A stretch of 64,000 nt of DNA. Origin: Sulfitobacter sp. (GTDB taxonomy: Bacteria > Pseudomonadota > Alphaproteobacteria > Rhodobacterales > Rhodobacteraceae). The notes below the pieces were generated by a model. It made no database searches and was not told the origin of the DNA. It was given only the letters and a program-made list of their open reading frames with translations. This document shows, piece by piece, positions 9,463-16,748 of this stretch. The translations under genes and the position numbers were made by a program. The first letter of the stretch is position 1, and each line of letters opens with the position of its first letter. The DNA lies in NCBI GenBank assembly GCA_029252045.1, contig JAQXCD010000062.1:1-64000 (forward strand), read 5' to 3'.

Positions 9463-9479
9463 AGAATGATAACGATTCT
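9463..9479. promoter_or_regulatory. Fur-box-like dyad, candidate second Mur operator
   Basis: AGAAT (9463-9467) and ATTCT (9475-9479) flank GATAACG, giving an imperfect Fur-box-like palindrome about halfway between the sitA and mur starts. On the minus strand it begins GAATCGTTAT, close to the half-site GAATGGTTAT of the 9429-9449 repeat. Two similar dyads suggest cooperative binding and control of both divergent promoters. Confidence 0.45.
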
Positions 9480-9517
9480 CAAAGATAACGGGTGAATGAG
9501 AAGAAGAGGCGCGGAAC

Positions 9518-9943
9518 ATGAGCAGCGACAGCGGGAAAACCGAAAAACTGGCGAGTGCGCTGCGCAAATCCGGCATCCGCGTCACGCGCCAACGCATTGC
9601 ATTACTTGGGGTTCTGGCCGATGCCAATGATCACCCCGACGCGGTTGAACTGCATGAACGCGCAAAGGCGGTGGAACCTTCCGTATCCCTTGCAACCGTT
9701 TATCGCACCCTCTCTGTCCTGGAGAGTGAGGGTGTGGTTCATCGCCACGCCTTTGAAGGCGGCGGCGCGCGGTTTGAAACCACCCACGAAGAGCATCATG
9801 ACCATATCCTCGATGTTGACACCGGCGAGGTGATCGAATTCCAGTCGGATAAGATCGAGCAGCTTCAAGACGAGATCGCCCGCGAGCTTGGCTATGAGGT
9901 GGTGCACCACCGGCTTGAGCTTTACTGCCGAAAGAAGATCTAG
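9518..9943 (+). CDS. mur: Manganese-responsive Fur-family regulator Mur, 141 aa
   Basis: Fur-family DNA-binding repressor: a winged helix (about 12-85, with SLATVYRTLSVLES as recognition helix), then the metal/dimer domain with HEEHHDHI (90-97). There is one Cys in total (Cys137), so the CxxC zinc sites of many Fur proteins are absent, as in rhizobial Mur. Divergence from sitABCD supports a manganese role by analogy with rhizobia, where Mur represses sit. Iron-responsive Fur is the alternative. It overlaps the convergent DMT transporter by 4 bases. Confidence 0.8.
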   Translation: MSSDSGKTEKLASALRKSGIRVTRQRIALLGVLADANDHPDAVELHERAKAVEPSVSLATVYRTLSVLESEGVVHRHAFEGGGARFETTHEEHHDHILDVDTGEVIEFQSDKIEQLQDEIARELGYEVVHHRLELYCRKKI

Positions 9944-10827
9944 TTTCGCCGAAGCTGCCGTTCCCGCCACACGATCAAAAGGCCGCTGACTAATATCAAC
10001 AACGCGCCCGGAAACAGCTCTCCCCAAGGCGCTTCGTCAAAAAACACCCAACCGAGCACAAAGGCCAGCGGGATGCCGAAATAGTTGAACGGGGCCAGAT
10101 TGCTCTGCTCGGCACGGCGGTAGGCCATGATCAACAACAAGACAGCAGTGCCGCCAAAACCGCCCATCGCAATGATCAACAGCATGTCGGACGTGTACTG
10201 TATGGGCGTGAACCCCCCGGTCAGCAACGTAAGAACAACGGCACCTCCCAGCGCAACAACACTGGAATAAAGGTTGATCAGAGGTGTCGGGACATCGTCA
10301 TCCAGCATCCGCGCCGTGACGCCGACCAGTGCATAACACGCAGCAGCACCCAGCGGCAGCAGCGCAGCAGGGGTAAACGTGTCCCCGCCCGGCCGAACAA
10401 TCCAGACGACACCGACAAACCCGACCAAAACCGCACTCCACCGCATCCAACCCACCTTTTCATCCAGCAGTGGCACAGCAAGTGCCACCGCAAACAGGGA
10501 ATTGGCATAGGTAATGGTCGACGCGGTCGCAAAGGTCAGAAAGCCCAGCGAGAGATAGAAGGAAAATTGCGCAACCGTTAGGATCAGCCCCCGCGACAGG
10601 GCCATACGCCACTGCCGCAGCTTCCATATTCGCCCCTTCGCATGCCAGTCCCGCGAGGCATACAGAACAACAAGGGATGGAATCAGTCCAAAGGTATTCC
10701 GCCATGTTGACAGCTCTGCTGCGGAGTACCGCGATGAAAGATGCTTTATGATCAGACCCATGCCATCAAACAGCGTCAAGGCGCAGAGCAGAAAAAGTAC
10801 GGCTGTCAGGGTGCGGTCAGTCTTCAT
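9940..10827 (-). CDS. EamA/DMT-family transporter, 295 aa
   Basis: Inner-membrane permease of the drug/metabolite transporter superfamily with about ten hydrophobic helices arranged as two EamA repeats (roughly 10-140 and 150-285). The conserved pieces include TYANSLFAVALAVPLLDEKV in repeat 1 and NYFGIPLAFVLGWVFFDEAP in repeat 2, each ending in the D/E-E/A motif of the family. The substrate is unknown. Convergent with mur (4-base overlap). Confidence 0.85.
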   Translation of the reverse strand: MKTDRTLTAVLFLLCALTLFDGMGLIIKHLSSRYSAAELSTWRNTFGLIPSLVVLYASRDWHAKGRIWKLRQWRMALSRGLILTVAQFSFYLSLGFLTFATASTITYANSLFAVALAVPLLDEKVGWMRWSAVLVGFVGVVWIVRPGGDTFTPAALLPLGAAACYALVGVTARMLDDDVPTPLINLYSSVVALGGAVVLTLLTGGFTPIQYTSDMLLIIAMGGFGGTAVLLLIMAYRRAEQSNLAPFNYFGIPLAFVLGWVFFDEAPWGELFPGALLILVSGLLIVWRERQLRRN

Positions 10828-10966
10828 GCTACCATCATGGGCCGCGCCTTAGTGGATGACCAGCAAGGAAAACAGATGCGAGGTAATCGACGCCAAGGGT
10901 GTGTACCGGCGCCTTCTTTATTGTGCCAATAAACTCAATCCCGCCGTCAAAAAGCGTTCGACCGTG

Positions 10967-11386
10967 CTATTCGGGATCAACCTTCCCACGCATGGCCTTT
11001 ACCTCGCCCCGTACTTTCTTCTCCTTCAGCCGCCGCTTTTTCGATCCCAGCGTAGGCCGTGTCGCAATCCGCCGTTTTGGCGGCGTCAGCGCCTGTTCAA
11101 TCAGCGCCTTTAATCGCTCACGAACCAAGTCGCGATTGCGGGCTTGACTGCGTGTCTCGTCGCATTGCAGGACCAAAGCACCCTCAGTGGTCCAGCGTCG
11201 CCCGGCAAGCCTGCGTAGACGGTTCTTAACCGGCAGCGGCAAGGAAGGAGATGTGGCGGCCTCGAACCGCAACTCGACAGCGGAGGAAACCTTGTTCACA
11301 TTCTGACCGCCCGGGCCTGAGGCGCGCATAAAGCTTTCGGTAAGCTCCCAGTCTTGAAGAATAATGGCGTCAGTGATGTATAACAT
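10967..11386 (-). CDS. arfB: Peptidyl-tRNA hydrolase ArfB (ribosome rescue), 139 aa
   Basis: ArfB enters the empty mRNA channel of stalled ribosomes and releases the nascent chain. The release-factor GGQ motif is at 26-28 (ASGPGGQNVNKV). A basic tail (about 105-139, with GSKKRRLKEKKVRGEVKA) matches the tail that binds the mRNA entry channel. The start at 11386 (MLYITDAI) is chosen over an open frame reaching 11521, because the extra 45 residues are encoded by a terminator hairpin and a leader. A terminator 45 bases upstream on the same strand suggests attenuated expression. Confidence 0.9.
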   Translation of the reverse strand: MLYITDAIILQDWELTESFMRASGPGGQNVNKVSSAVELRFEAATSPSLPLPVKNRLRRLAGRRWTTEGALVLQCDETRSQARNRDLVRERLKALIEQALTPPKRRIATRPTLGSKKRRLKEKKVRGEVKAMRGKVDPE

Positions 11387-11430
11387 AGGGCACATCATAG
11401 CGCCCATCGGCGCAAGGTGAAGGGCCGACG

Positions 11431-11460
11431 AAAAAGGGCCACCCTGATACAGAGCGGCCC
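11431..11460 (-). terminator. Rho-independent terminator upstream of arfB
   Basis: On the minus strand, GGGCC and GGCCC, extended by a G.U pair and CTCT/AGGG, form a 10-pair stem with a 5-base loop, followed by five Us. It closes the candidate leader/small RNA and lies between it and the arfB start. It is therefore either the 3' end of an independent RNA or an attenuator of arfB. Confidence 0.75.
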
Positions 11461-11533
11461 AATCGAATTGTATAGGAGGTGGGATCGGTAAGACCGACGG
11501 TCCACTTCGGCTTTCAGTCAACCAGGGGCTGCC

Positions 11534-11590
11534 CTAGCAAGTGACCTCCAAAGCTGTTCCGACACCTCGCTCCAGTACCTTTCTTGACAC
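11534..11590 (-). CDS. Possible 18-aa leader peptide
   Basis: GTG at 11590 follows AAAGGAGGTG with a 5-base spacer, about the best ribosome binding site in the window. The ORF reads VSRKVLERGVGTALEVTC and stops at TAG. Its binding site is the 5' strand of the long-range stem to 11474-11481, so translation and RNA folding would compete. It is upstream of a terminator and arfB, which suggests a translation-sensing leader peptide. It could be chance within a structured RNA. Confidence 0.35.
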   Translation of the reverse strand: MSRKVLERGVGTALEVTC

Positions 11591-11699
11591 TAGATCACCT
11601 CCTTTACATTTGTTGAACCCAAGGAAAGCGTCCCACAGGTTCTCCAAATCACAAAGCGTTTTTTCAGGAAATTTAAAATAACCTGACCAAGTCGCCGGA

Positions 11700-12317
11700 T
11701 TAAGCAGCAAGCAAGCGCGCGGTGATGATGCGGAACGGGATCAGCGCCAACAACGACAGCGCCAGCTTTACGCCCCAATCTGCAACCGCAAGCGAGACCC
11801 AAAGCGGGGCTTCAGGCCCTACCCCCAATAGCGGCAAAACCTCAGCAGCCCAAGAGACATCAGTCGCCGGGTGGATGAAGGTTAGTGCGCCGGAAAAGGC
11901 CACAGAGAAGAAAATAACCGTATCAATGCTGCTGCCGATTAGTGTGGACACAAGCGGCGCTTTCCACCAACTGCCATTGCGCAGGGCGGCAAAGATACCA
12001 ACGTCGAGCATTTGGGCAATGAGAAACGCAAGGCCGGACCCTATCGCGATACGTAATGTAACCAGCGGCCCGAATTCGCCCATGATCTGCGTACCGATCA
12101 GCGAGCAGATGATGCCGACAACAAAGCCTGCCATCACCACGCGGCGCGCAGCGGCAGTGCCGTAGACGCGGTTCATCACGTCCGTGACAAGGAATGCCAG
12201 CGGGTAGGTGAATGCCCCCCAAGTGAGCCAGTTTCCATAGAGAAATTGAACAAGGATATTTGAGGCCACAACGATGGCGGCCATGGCAATGATGCCAGGT
12301 AGATGTATGCGTGTCAT
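11700..12317 (-). CDS. yhhQ: Queuosine precursor transporter (YhhQ/QPTR, VUT family), 205 aa
   Basis: Membrane protein importing 7-deaza-guanine precursors (preQ0/preQ1 or queuine) for queuosine in tRNA. About six helices are visible, with the family segments YPLAFLVTDVMNRVYG (about 37-52), GSGLAFLIAQMLDVGIF and STLIGSSIDTVIFF (about 122-135). A TTG at 12338 would add seven residues, but it lies within a candidate preQ1 aptamer, so the ATG at 12317 (MTRIHLPG) is preferred. No good Shine-Dalgarno sequence is visible in front of either. Confidence 0.85.
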   Translation of the reverse strand: MTRIHLPGIIAMAAIVVASNILVQFLYGNWLTWGAFTYPLAFLVTDVMNRVYGTAAARRVVMAGFVVGIICSLIGTQIMGEFGPLVTLRIAIGSGLAFLIAQMLDVGIFAALRNGSWWKAPLVSTLIGSSIDTVIFFSVAFSGALTFIHPATDVSWAAEVLPLLGVGPEAPLWVSLAVADWGVKLALSLLALIPFRIITARLLAA

Positions 12318-12325
12318 ATTTAAAA

Positions 12326-12359
12326 CCGTTTTTTGCAAGGGTGCGGCGACTTGGCCTGC
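12326..12359 (-). promoter_or_regulatory. Candidate preQ1-I riboswitch aptamer before the queuosine-precursor transporter
   Basis: A 34-base segment 9 bases before the ATG fits the small H-type pseudoknot of preQ1-I. P1 is GCAGG with CUUGC (one G.U). The second strand is preceded by CACC, like the CACCCU of the B. subtilis aptamer. An A6 tract follows, then CGG that can pair with CCG in the first loop. Against it, the first loop is 8 bases (longer than usual) and the conserved UUC after P1 is missing. The gene context is the strongest support. Confidence 0.35.
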
Positions 12360-12410
12360 GGGGATCGCAGACAGGGGCGTCCTTAGGGGCCTTTTCCCTT
12401 CTACACAACC

Positions 12411-13298
12411 CTATTCAACAACACTGTATTCAACAATTTGGGTCCGCAGAACCCGCAAAAAGTTGTCATCAGAGATCATTGTCACATGCAGTTTCCCGCG
12501 CGCGTCCTGCCAGACGCTGATGCCCTCAAGATTGTCAAACCGTGCGGGTACGGTGGCCAGCAAGGTGTATTCCCGCGGTGCGGTGGGATCGAGCACGAAA
12601 AGCCTGATCCGGCTGCGAAAGCCTAGCGGAGTTACTGCCCGCTCTAACACCCATAGTCTGTCATAAGGATCAAAATCAGCACCGACAGGCACAAAGGGTC
12701 CGCGTTGGGGGATGCGCGCTGTGATCCGCCATTCGCCGTTTGCATAGGCGTAGACGGGAAACGCACTTCCGTCGGGTGACGCCTGCTCGGGGATGGCGTA
12801 GAGCGTCCCGTTCGCAGAGACCGCCAGCGCTTCGATACCAGTGTTGTTGCCTAAACTATTCTGGAACGGCAGCGCAATCCGCCCGAACGTGCGGCCGCTT
12901 GCGCGGTCGACCTGCATAATCCGGTGGCGATGCTCGAACGAGATATAGGTGCTCCCGTCATTCGCAATCGCAAGCCCCTCGGCGTCGCTTGCCTTCTTGC
13001 GCACCTTGCCGCCACCGGGGCGCCCCATGTGGGATGTGCTGTGCACTGCAACGGCAGTGATTTCCCCGCGCACCCGTTGTAGGGCCGCAACCACCATCTG
13101 TCCGCGGTCGTTAATGACTGTCATCTGTCTGCCCTGCGCACCTACTTCGATGCCGGACCAACCGCCGAACCACGGGGCATCCACTTGCCAGCGTATGGCC
13201 CCTTCCGACCGAAGGGATGGTTCCGCCTGCGCGCCGCCGCACAGGCATAAGAATGCCAGTGCGAACCGGATCAATTGGCGTCCAGTACTGCTTTGCAC
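12411..13298 (-). CDS. Esterase-like activity of phytase family protein, exported, 295 aa
   Basis: Beta-propeller-like protein of the phytase/esterase-like family with a probable signal peptide (RQLIRFALAFLCLCGGAQA). WSGIEV, SDAEGLAI, GIEALAV and DNLEGISVW are spaced repeats of the type xEGxxV/I seen in propeller blades, and DFDPYDRLWVLER is a conserved core segment. The chosen GTG at 13298 leaves a 28-base overlap with mepA; the frame is open back to 13400 but that part is antisense-shaped and basic. The substrate and true enzymatic activity are not known. Confidence 0.7.
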   Translation of the reverse strand: MQSSTGRQLIRFALAFLCLCGGAQAEPSLRSEGAIRWQVDAPWFGGWSGIEVGAQGRQMTVINDRGQMVVAALQRVRGEITAVAVHSTSHMGRPGGGKVRKKASDAEGLAIANDGSTYISFEHRHRIMQVDRASGRTFGRIALPFQNSLGNNTGIEALAVSANGTLYAIPEQASPDGSAFPVYAYANGEWRITARIPQRGPFVPVGADFDPYDRLWVLERAVTPLGFRSRIRLFVLDPTAPREYTLLATVPARFDNLEGISVWQDARGKLHVTMISDDNFLRVLRTQIVEYSVVE

Positions 13299-14215
13299 TG
13301 TGCCGGCAAGTCGGCCAGCACCAACTGGTGGCGCGGCTTGCTGGGTTTTGGTTTTGGGCCGGGCTTTGGCTTGGGGGGGCTGATGATGTTTGCCTGCCAT
13401 TGACGCGCATCATCGCAGCCATCGCCAGCAGGTGGCGCAGCTTGGTTCACACAGCCTTGCTCCCCTTTGGGGCAGGCCAGCCTGACGTGGAAATGGTAAT
13501 GGTGTCCGTACCAAGGTCGGATTTTACGCAGATAGCTGCGGTCACCGCGTTCATCATCACACATCTGCACTTTGGCACCGGGGAAAACGAATATTCGCTC
13601 AACCCGTGGATCCTTGGCCGCTGCTTTGATGATCTCGTGATGCGATCGCGTCCATGAGCTGTTGACATAAGCGCCATTCGCCCGACGGGTAGAAATAGAC
13701 GAGATGTTCTCACGCTGTTTGCGCGACAGGCTCAACGAGGTGGGTGGGAGCATCCAGATGTCCGCATCCAACCCCACTTGATGGCTTGCGTGCCCCGTCA
13801 ACATTGGGCCCCCTCGCGGTTGGCTTATATCGCCGACATAGAGGCCGTTCCAACCCGGTTGCTGCGCCGCAAAACGGCTGAGGTTCTTGACCATATCAAC
13901 CAGTTCGGGATGGCCCCAGTTGCGATTGCGCGACAGGCGCATTGCCTGCCACGTGGGGCCGGTTTCCGGTAATTGTTCTGCGCCCGCCAGACAGCCCTTG
14001 GCATAGCTGCCATATGTGGCAGGGCTTTGAGAAGTGCCGGAGGATTTTGTGCCAAACAGCTTTTTCGCTTCAACGTTGGCCAGTGGGCCTGCAAGGTCAC
14101 CAATAGTAGGAAGCTCTGCCCGCTTTTCTTTTGACCCGCTGATGTCCCGCGCGCCACCACAGCTCGCGACCAGAACACCCAACAGGGTGACCGTTAGAAG
14201 CTTTTTCAGTTTCAT
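13271..14215 (-). CDS. mepA: Penicillin-insensitive murein endopeptidase MepA, 314 aa
   Basis: Zinc-dependent LAS-family endopeptidase that cleaves D-Ala-meso-DAP cross-links in peptidoglycan. Ligand motifs are GHASHQVGLDAD (zinc His and Asp, about 143-154) and YGHHYHFHVRL (about 239-249). The N-terminus is a lipoprotein signal with lipobox VASC (Cys19), so it is probably anchored in the outer membrane. A Pro/Lys stretch (PPKPKPGPKPKPSKP) separates the catalytic domain from a short C-terminal segment not found in E. coli MepA. It overlaps the UMF1 gene by 4 bases. Confidence 0.92.
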   Translation of the reverse strand: MKLKKLLTVTLLGVLVASCGGARDISGSKEKRAELPTIGDLAGPLANVEAKKLFGTKSSGTSQSPATYGSYAKGCLAGAEQLPETGPTWQAMRLSRNRNWGHPELVDMVKNLSRFAAQQPGWNGLYVGDISQPRGGPMLTGHASHQVGLDADIWMLPPTSLSLSRKQRENISSISTRRANGAYVNSSWTRSHHEIIKAAAKDPRVERIFVFPGAKVQMCDDERGDRSYLRKIRPWYGHHYHFHVRLACPKGEQGCVNQAAPPAGDGCDDARQWQANIISPPKPKPGPKPKPSKPRHQLVLADLPAQCKAVLDAN

Positions 14216-15585
14216 TTGCCAAAGTCCCCTCGTGGTTTTACCCAGATTAGCAGAACCAGTCCTATGATGAACAGCCCGACAACAGGGCTTACGCCTAAAC
14301 GCTGGCTGCCGGTCAGCTCGCTGGTCAGGGCGATCAGCGCGGGGGCCACGAAAGATGTCGCTTTGCCGGATAGCGCATACAGGCCAAAAGCCTCTGTCAT
14401 CCGCTTTGGGTTGGCCTGCCGCGTCATCATGTTGCGCGACGATGCTTGCAGCGCGCCACCAGCGCCGCCGATGACGGCACCCGCTATGAAAAAGGTAATA
14501 TCAGGCGCGTTAGAGCCTTCAGCAATCGGGATTCCAAGGATTGATGTCGGGGTGATCATCACAATCAGCAGCGCCACAAACGCCAGCACAACAACACAGA
14601 AAACAATGACGGGCATTGGCCCGACACGCTGGTCGACCCGTCCCGCGATCCAGCAAAACAGCGCACCCGAGATAAGCGCAATTATGCCGAAAATCCCGAC
14701 TTGTGTGATCGACCACCCTAAAACGCCGACAGCATACACACCGCCAAAGGCATACATCCCGTTCAACGCATCACGGTAAAACATCGAGGATCCCAGATAG
14801 GCCAGCAGCGATGGATGGCGGGGAAGCCCCCTTAGCGTGTTTTTGAGGTCTTGCAGGCTCTGTTTAACCAAAAGGCGTGGTGCGCCCGTTGGTGTATTGT
14901 CGCGGGTGTAGATAAAGAACGGAATCATAAAGACGGCGAACCAGATGGCGCTCAGGGGCCCGACAATGCGGGTATCTCCGCCTGTTGCAGGGTCCAGCCC
15001 GAATAAAGGTGCTATGCCTGCCATCGTGTTTCCGCTGCTAGTTGCCTGAAACAGACCCAACATCATCAGCAGTGCAACCAGACCACCGATATATCCAAAC
15101 GCCCAGCCGGACCCCGATATCCGCCCCAGTTCAGCCGGATCATCGTGCAGCTCAGGTAGGTAGGAGTTGGTGAAGATGGTTGCGAACTCCATTCCGATTA
15201 GGCCGATTCCAAAGAAAAAGAGCGCCCAGAGAACGGAAAAATCTTGTGGTGCGGTCCACCACAAGGCGTCGGACCCGATAAAATACATTGCCGAGAACAG
15301 CCATATCCACGGAAGCTTGCGCCCTGAATTGTCTGCGATTGCGCCCAACACAGGAGCCAGAAGCGCAATAAAAATACCGGCAATTGCCAAGCCCCAGCCC
15401 CAAGAAGCCTGTGCCTGCGCTTGTGCCGCACCCTCCGCCATTCCTTCGGCGATCAGGTTGCCAGACAAAGTACTGGTAAAGTACGGCCCAAAGATAAACG
15501 TGAGCAATAGCGTGTTATACGGCTGGCTGGCCCAGTCAAAAAAGTACCAACCCCAAATCCGTTTACGCTGTGATACTTGCGTCAT
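14212..15585 (-). CDS. UMF1-type MFS transporter (Atg22-like), 457 aa
   Basis: MFS protein of the UMF1/Atg22-like family with about 12 helices. Family marks are WGWYFFDWASQPYNTLLLTF (about 7-26) and the NSYLPEL segment after helix 4. Eukaryotic Atg22 exports amino acids from the vacuole; bacterial substrates are unknown. The ATG at 15585 (MTQVSQRKRIWG) is preferred to one 24 codons upstream, because the family begins just before WGWYFFDWA. mepA starts within its stop codon. Confidence 0.85.
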   Translation of the reverse strand: MTQVSQRKRIWGWYFFDWASQPYNTLLLTFIFGPYFTSTLSGNLIAEGMAEGAAQAQAQASWGWGLAIAGIFIALLAPVLGAIADNSGRKLPWIWLFSAMYFIGSDALWWTAPQDFSVLWALFFFGIGLIGMEFATIFTNSYLPELHDDPAELGRISGSGWAFGYIGGLVALLMMLGLFQATSSGNTMAGIAPLFGLDPATGGDTRIVGPLSAIWFAVFMIPFFIYTRDNTPTGAPRLLVKQSLQDLKNTLRGLPRHPSLLAYLGSSMFYRDALNGMYAFGGVYAVGVLGWSITQVGIFGIIALISGALFCWIAGRVDQRVGPMPVIVFCVVVLAFVALLIVMITPTSILGIPIAEGSNAPDITFFIAGAVIGGAGGALQASSRNMMTRQANPKRMTEAFGLYALSGKATSFVAPALIALTSELTGSQRLGVSPVVGLFIIGLVLLIWVKPRGDFGK

Positions 15586-15676
15586 AGCACTGTCTCTCCC
15601 CGTTTGGGATAACATAGAACAGGGTGCACCCATCGGCGCAAGCTGTGGTTTAGCCATTTTGCGTTACGGTTTTGTG

Positions 15677-16216
15677 TCAGCCCTGCATCGGAGGCCATGG
15701 CCGCGTTGCCTCGGCAGCGATCCAGTTTGCGATCCAGTCTGGCGTCGGTGGCGATACAAGGTCCTGCCCCAAGGCTGCCAGAATGCGGGGAGGTTTTACG
15801 ATACCGTTCCGGTCCGTTACTGCGGCACGGTAAAGAACGTGGCTGGCGCATTCGCCATCCCGTTTCCACATCGACTGCTCAATGTAGATAAATTTATCAT
15901 CCCAGCAGACTGCACGGCTACGCACCTCGAACCGCTCGAACCCGCGAATGCGGCGGCGGAACCGGACGTGTGATCCGGCCATGGTTAGACCCCATTTTTC
16001 GCGGCGTAAAACCTCTATCAGACCAGCGCGCTTTGCCATCGCGATGCGGCCAAGATCATACAGGGTGAGCGCGCGCCCGTTGTTCAGCTCAAGGAAAACA
16101 TCCAAATCGTGAGGCCAGCAGATATGCTGGGAAACATGAGTATCGGTCAGTTGTGCAAGGGGCGCTTTGCGGCCCGCGAGCCACAGTTCTTTGGCAAGAC
16201 GGATGAACGGGAACAT
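15677..16216 (-). CDS. Acyl-CoA thioesterase-like (4HBT/THEM6-type), 179 aa
   Basis: Hot-dog fold protein resembling the thioesterase-like/THEM6 group: CWPHDLDVFLELNNGRAL near residue 33 is the equivalent of the HxDxNxHxNNxxY motif of 4-hydroxybenzoyl-CoA thioesterases. The rest shows the repeating pattern of the fold (FRRRIRGFERFEVRSRAVCWDDKFIYIEQ). Substrate not known. It is first in the minus-strand series 16216-12411 and is divergent from yggT. Confidence 0.75.
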   Translation of the reverse strand: MFPFIRLAKELWLAGRKAPLAQLTDTHVSQHICWPHDLDVFLELNNGRALTLYDLGRIAMAKRAGLIEVLRREKWGLTMAGSHVRFRRRIRGFERFEVRSRAVCWDDKFIYIEQSMWKRDGECASHVLYRAAVTDRNGIVKPPRILAALGQDLVSPPTPDWIANWIAAEATRPWPPMQG

Positions 16217-16348
16217 GGACAGTCTCCTTTAACACCCTCAAATGATCTAAAAGGCACCCGCGTCAATTAGAGACCTTGCGGCACTCTTGTTCTTTTTGCG
16301 CTGCGCGCTTAACTGCTGTGCAGCCCCGTAGAAAAAGGACCGCCCGCT

Positions 16349-16636
16349 GTGACATCTCTTTTTATGATCCTGATGCTTTTGCTCAATATCCTGTGGTTCT
16401 TCATTATCGCCCATGTAGTGATGTCCTGGCTGATCAATTTTCAGGTCCTGAACACGCGGCAGCCGTTGGTTGCGCAAATCTGGTATGGTATAAACCGCTT
16501 GCTCGAGCCGATTTACGGCCCCATCCGGCGTGTGCTGCCTAACATGGGCGGGCTTGATCTGGCGCCGCTTGCTGTGTTGATCGGAGTCGCTGTGGCGCGG
16601 ATCGTTCTTACTAATAACGCCGCCTTGTTTTACTGA
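16349..16636 (+). CDS. YggT family membrane protein, 95 aa
   Basis: Small inner-membrane protein with two hydrophobic helices (about 3-28 and 65-88) around a conserved loop containing NRLLEPIYGPIRRVLP. The YggT family has been linked to osmotic-shock tolerance and cell-division or membrane placement in various bacteria, but its role here is not shown. Normal length. Upstream is a 132-base divergent gap with the thioesterase gene. Confidence 0.85.
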   Translation: MTSLFMILMLLLNILWFFIIAHVVMSWLINFQVLNTRQPLVAQIWYGINRLLEPIYGPIRRVLPNMGGLDLAPLAVLIGVAVARIVLTNNAALFY

Positions 16637-16687
16637 GTAAGCCGCGGATGGGATATGAAAAAGGGTGCAAGGGCGCGGATGTCCTTG

Positions 16688-16699
16688 CCCCTACTTGAG
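16688..16699 (+). promoter_or_regulatory. CCCCTACTTGAG motif upstream of recQ
   Basis: One of three near-identical 12-mers in the window, found 50 bases before recQ. The others are CCCCTACTTAAG at 45866 and CCCCTATTTGAG at 50619, each 30-55 bases before a plus-strand gene. The position suggests a core promoter or activator element; I cannot assign it. Confidence 0.3.
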
Positions 16700-16748
16700 C
16701 GATATGTGAGTCTGGCGTCGCTGCATTTTCCAACTTCAGGTTATTCCC

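Larger units (their letters stand above)
11431..11603 (-). ncRNA. Candidate structured leader RNA or small RNA upstream of arfB
   Basis: The 313-base gap between arfB and the yhhQ-type gene holds structure but no usual gene. On the minus strand AGGAGGTG (11603-11596) is perfectly complementary to CACCTCCT (11481-11474), closing a 130-base domain. Inside are smaller stems: GTCAA/TTGAC, GCGAG/CTTGC and TCGGT/ACCGA. A terminator follows at 11460-11431. The 5' strand of the closing stem is also a near-perfect Shine-Dalgarno sequence for an 18-codon ORF (11590-11534). I do not recognise a known RNA family. The transcript start is not determined, so the 5' limit is a minimum. Confidence 0.55.

Noticed and set aside
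11387-11521. 45-residue N-terminal extension of ArfB
   Set aside because: Its bases form the terminator and leader RNA, and ArfB normally begins near MLYITD.
11594-11606. Plus-strand GATCACCTCCTTT, identical to the 3' end of 16S rRNA
   Set aside because: Only the anti-Shine-Dalgarno end matches; the preceding sequence is not 16S. It is the complement of a strong ribosome site on the minus strand, which explains it.
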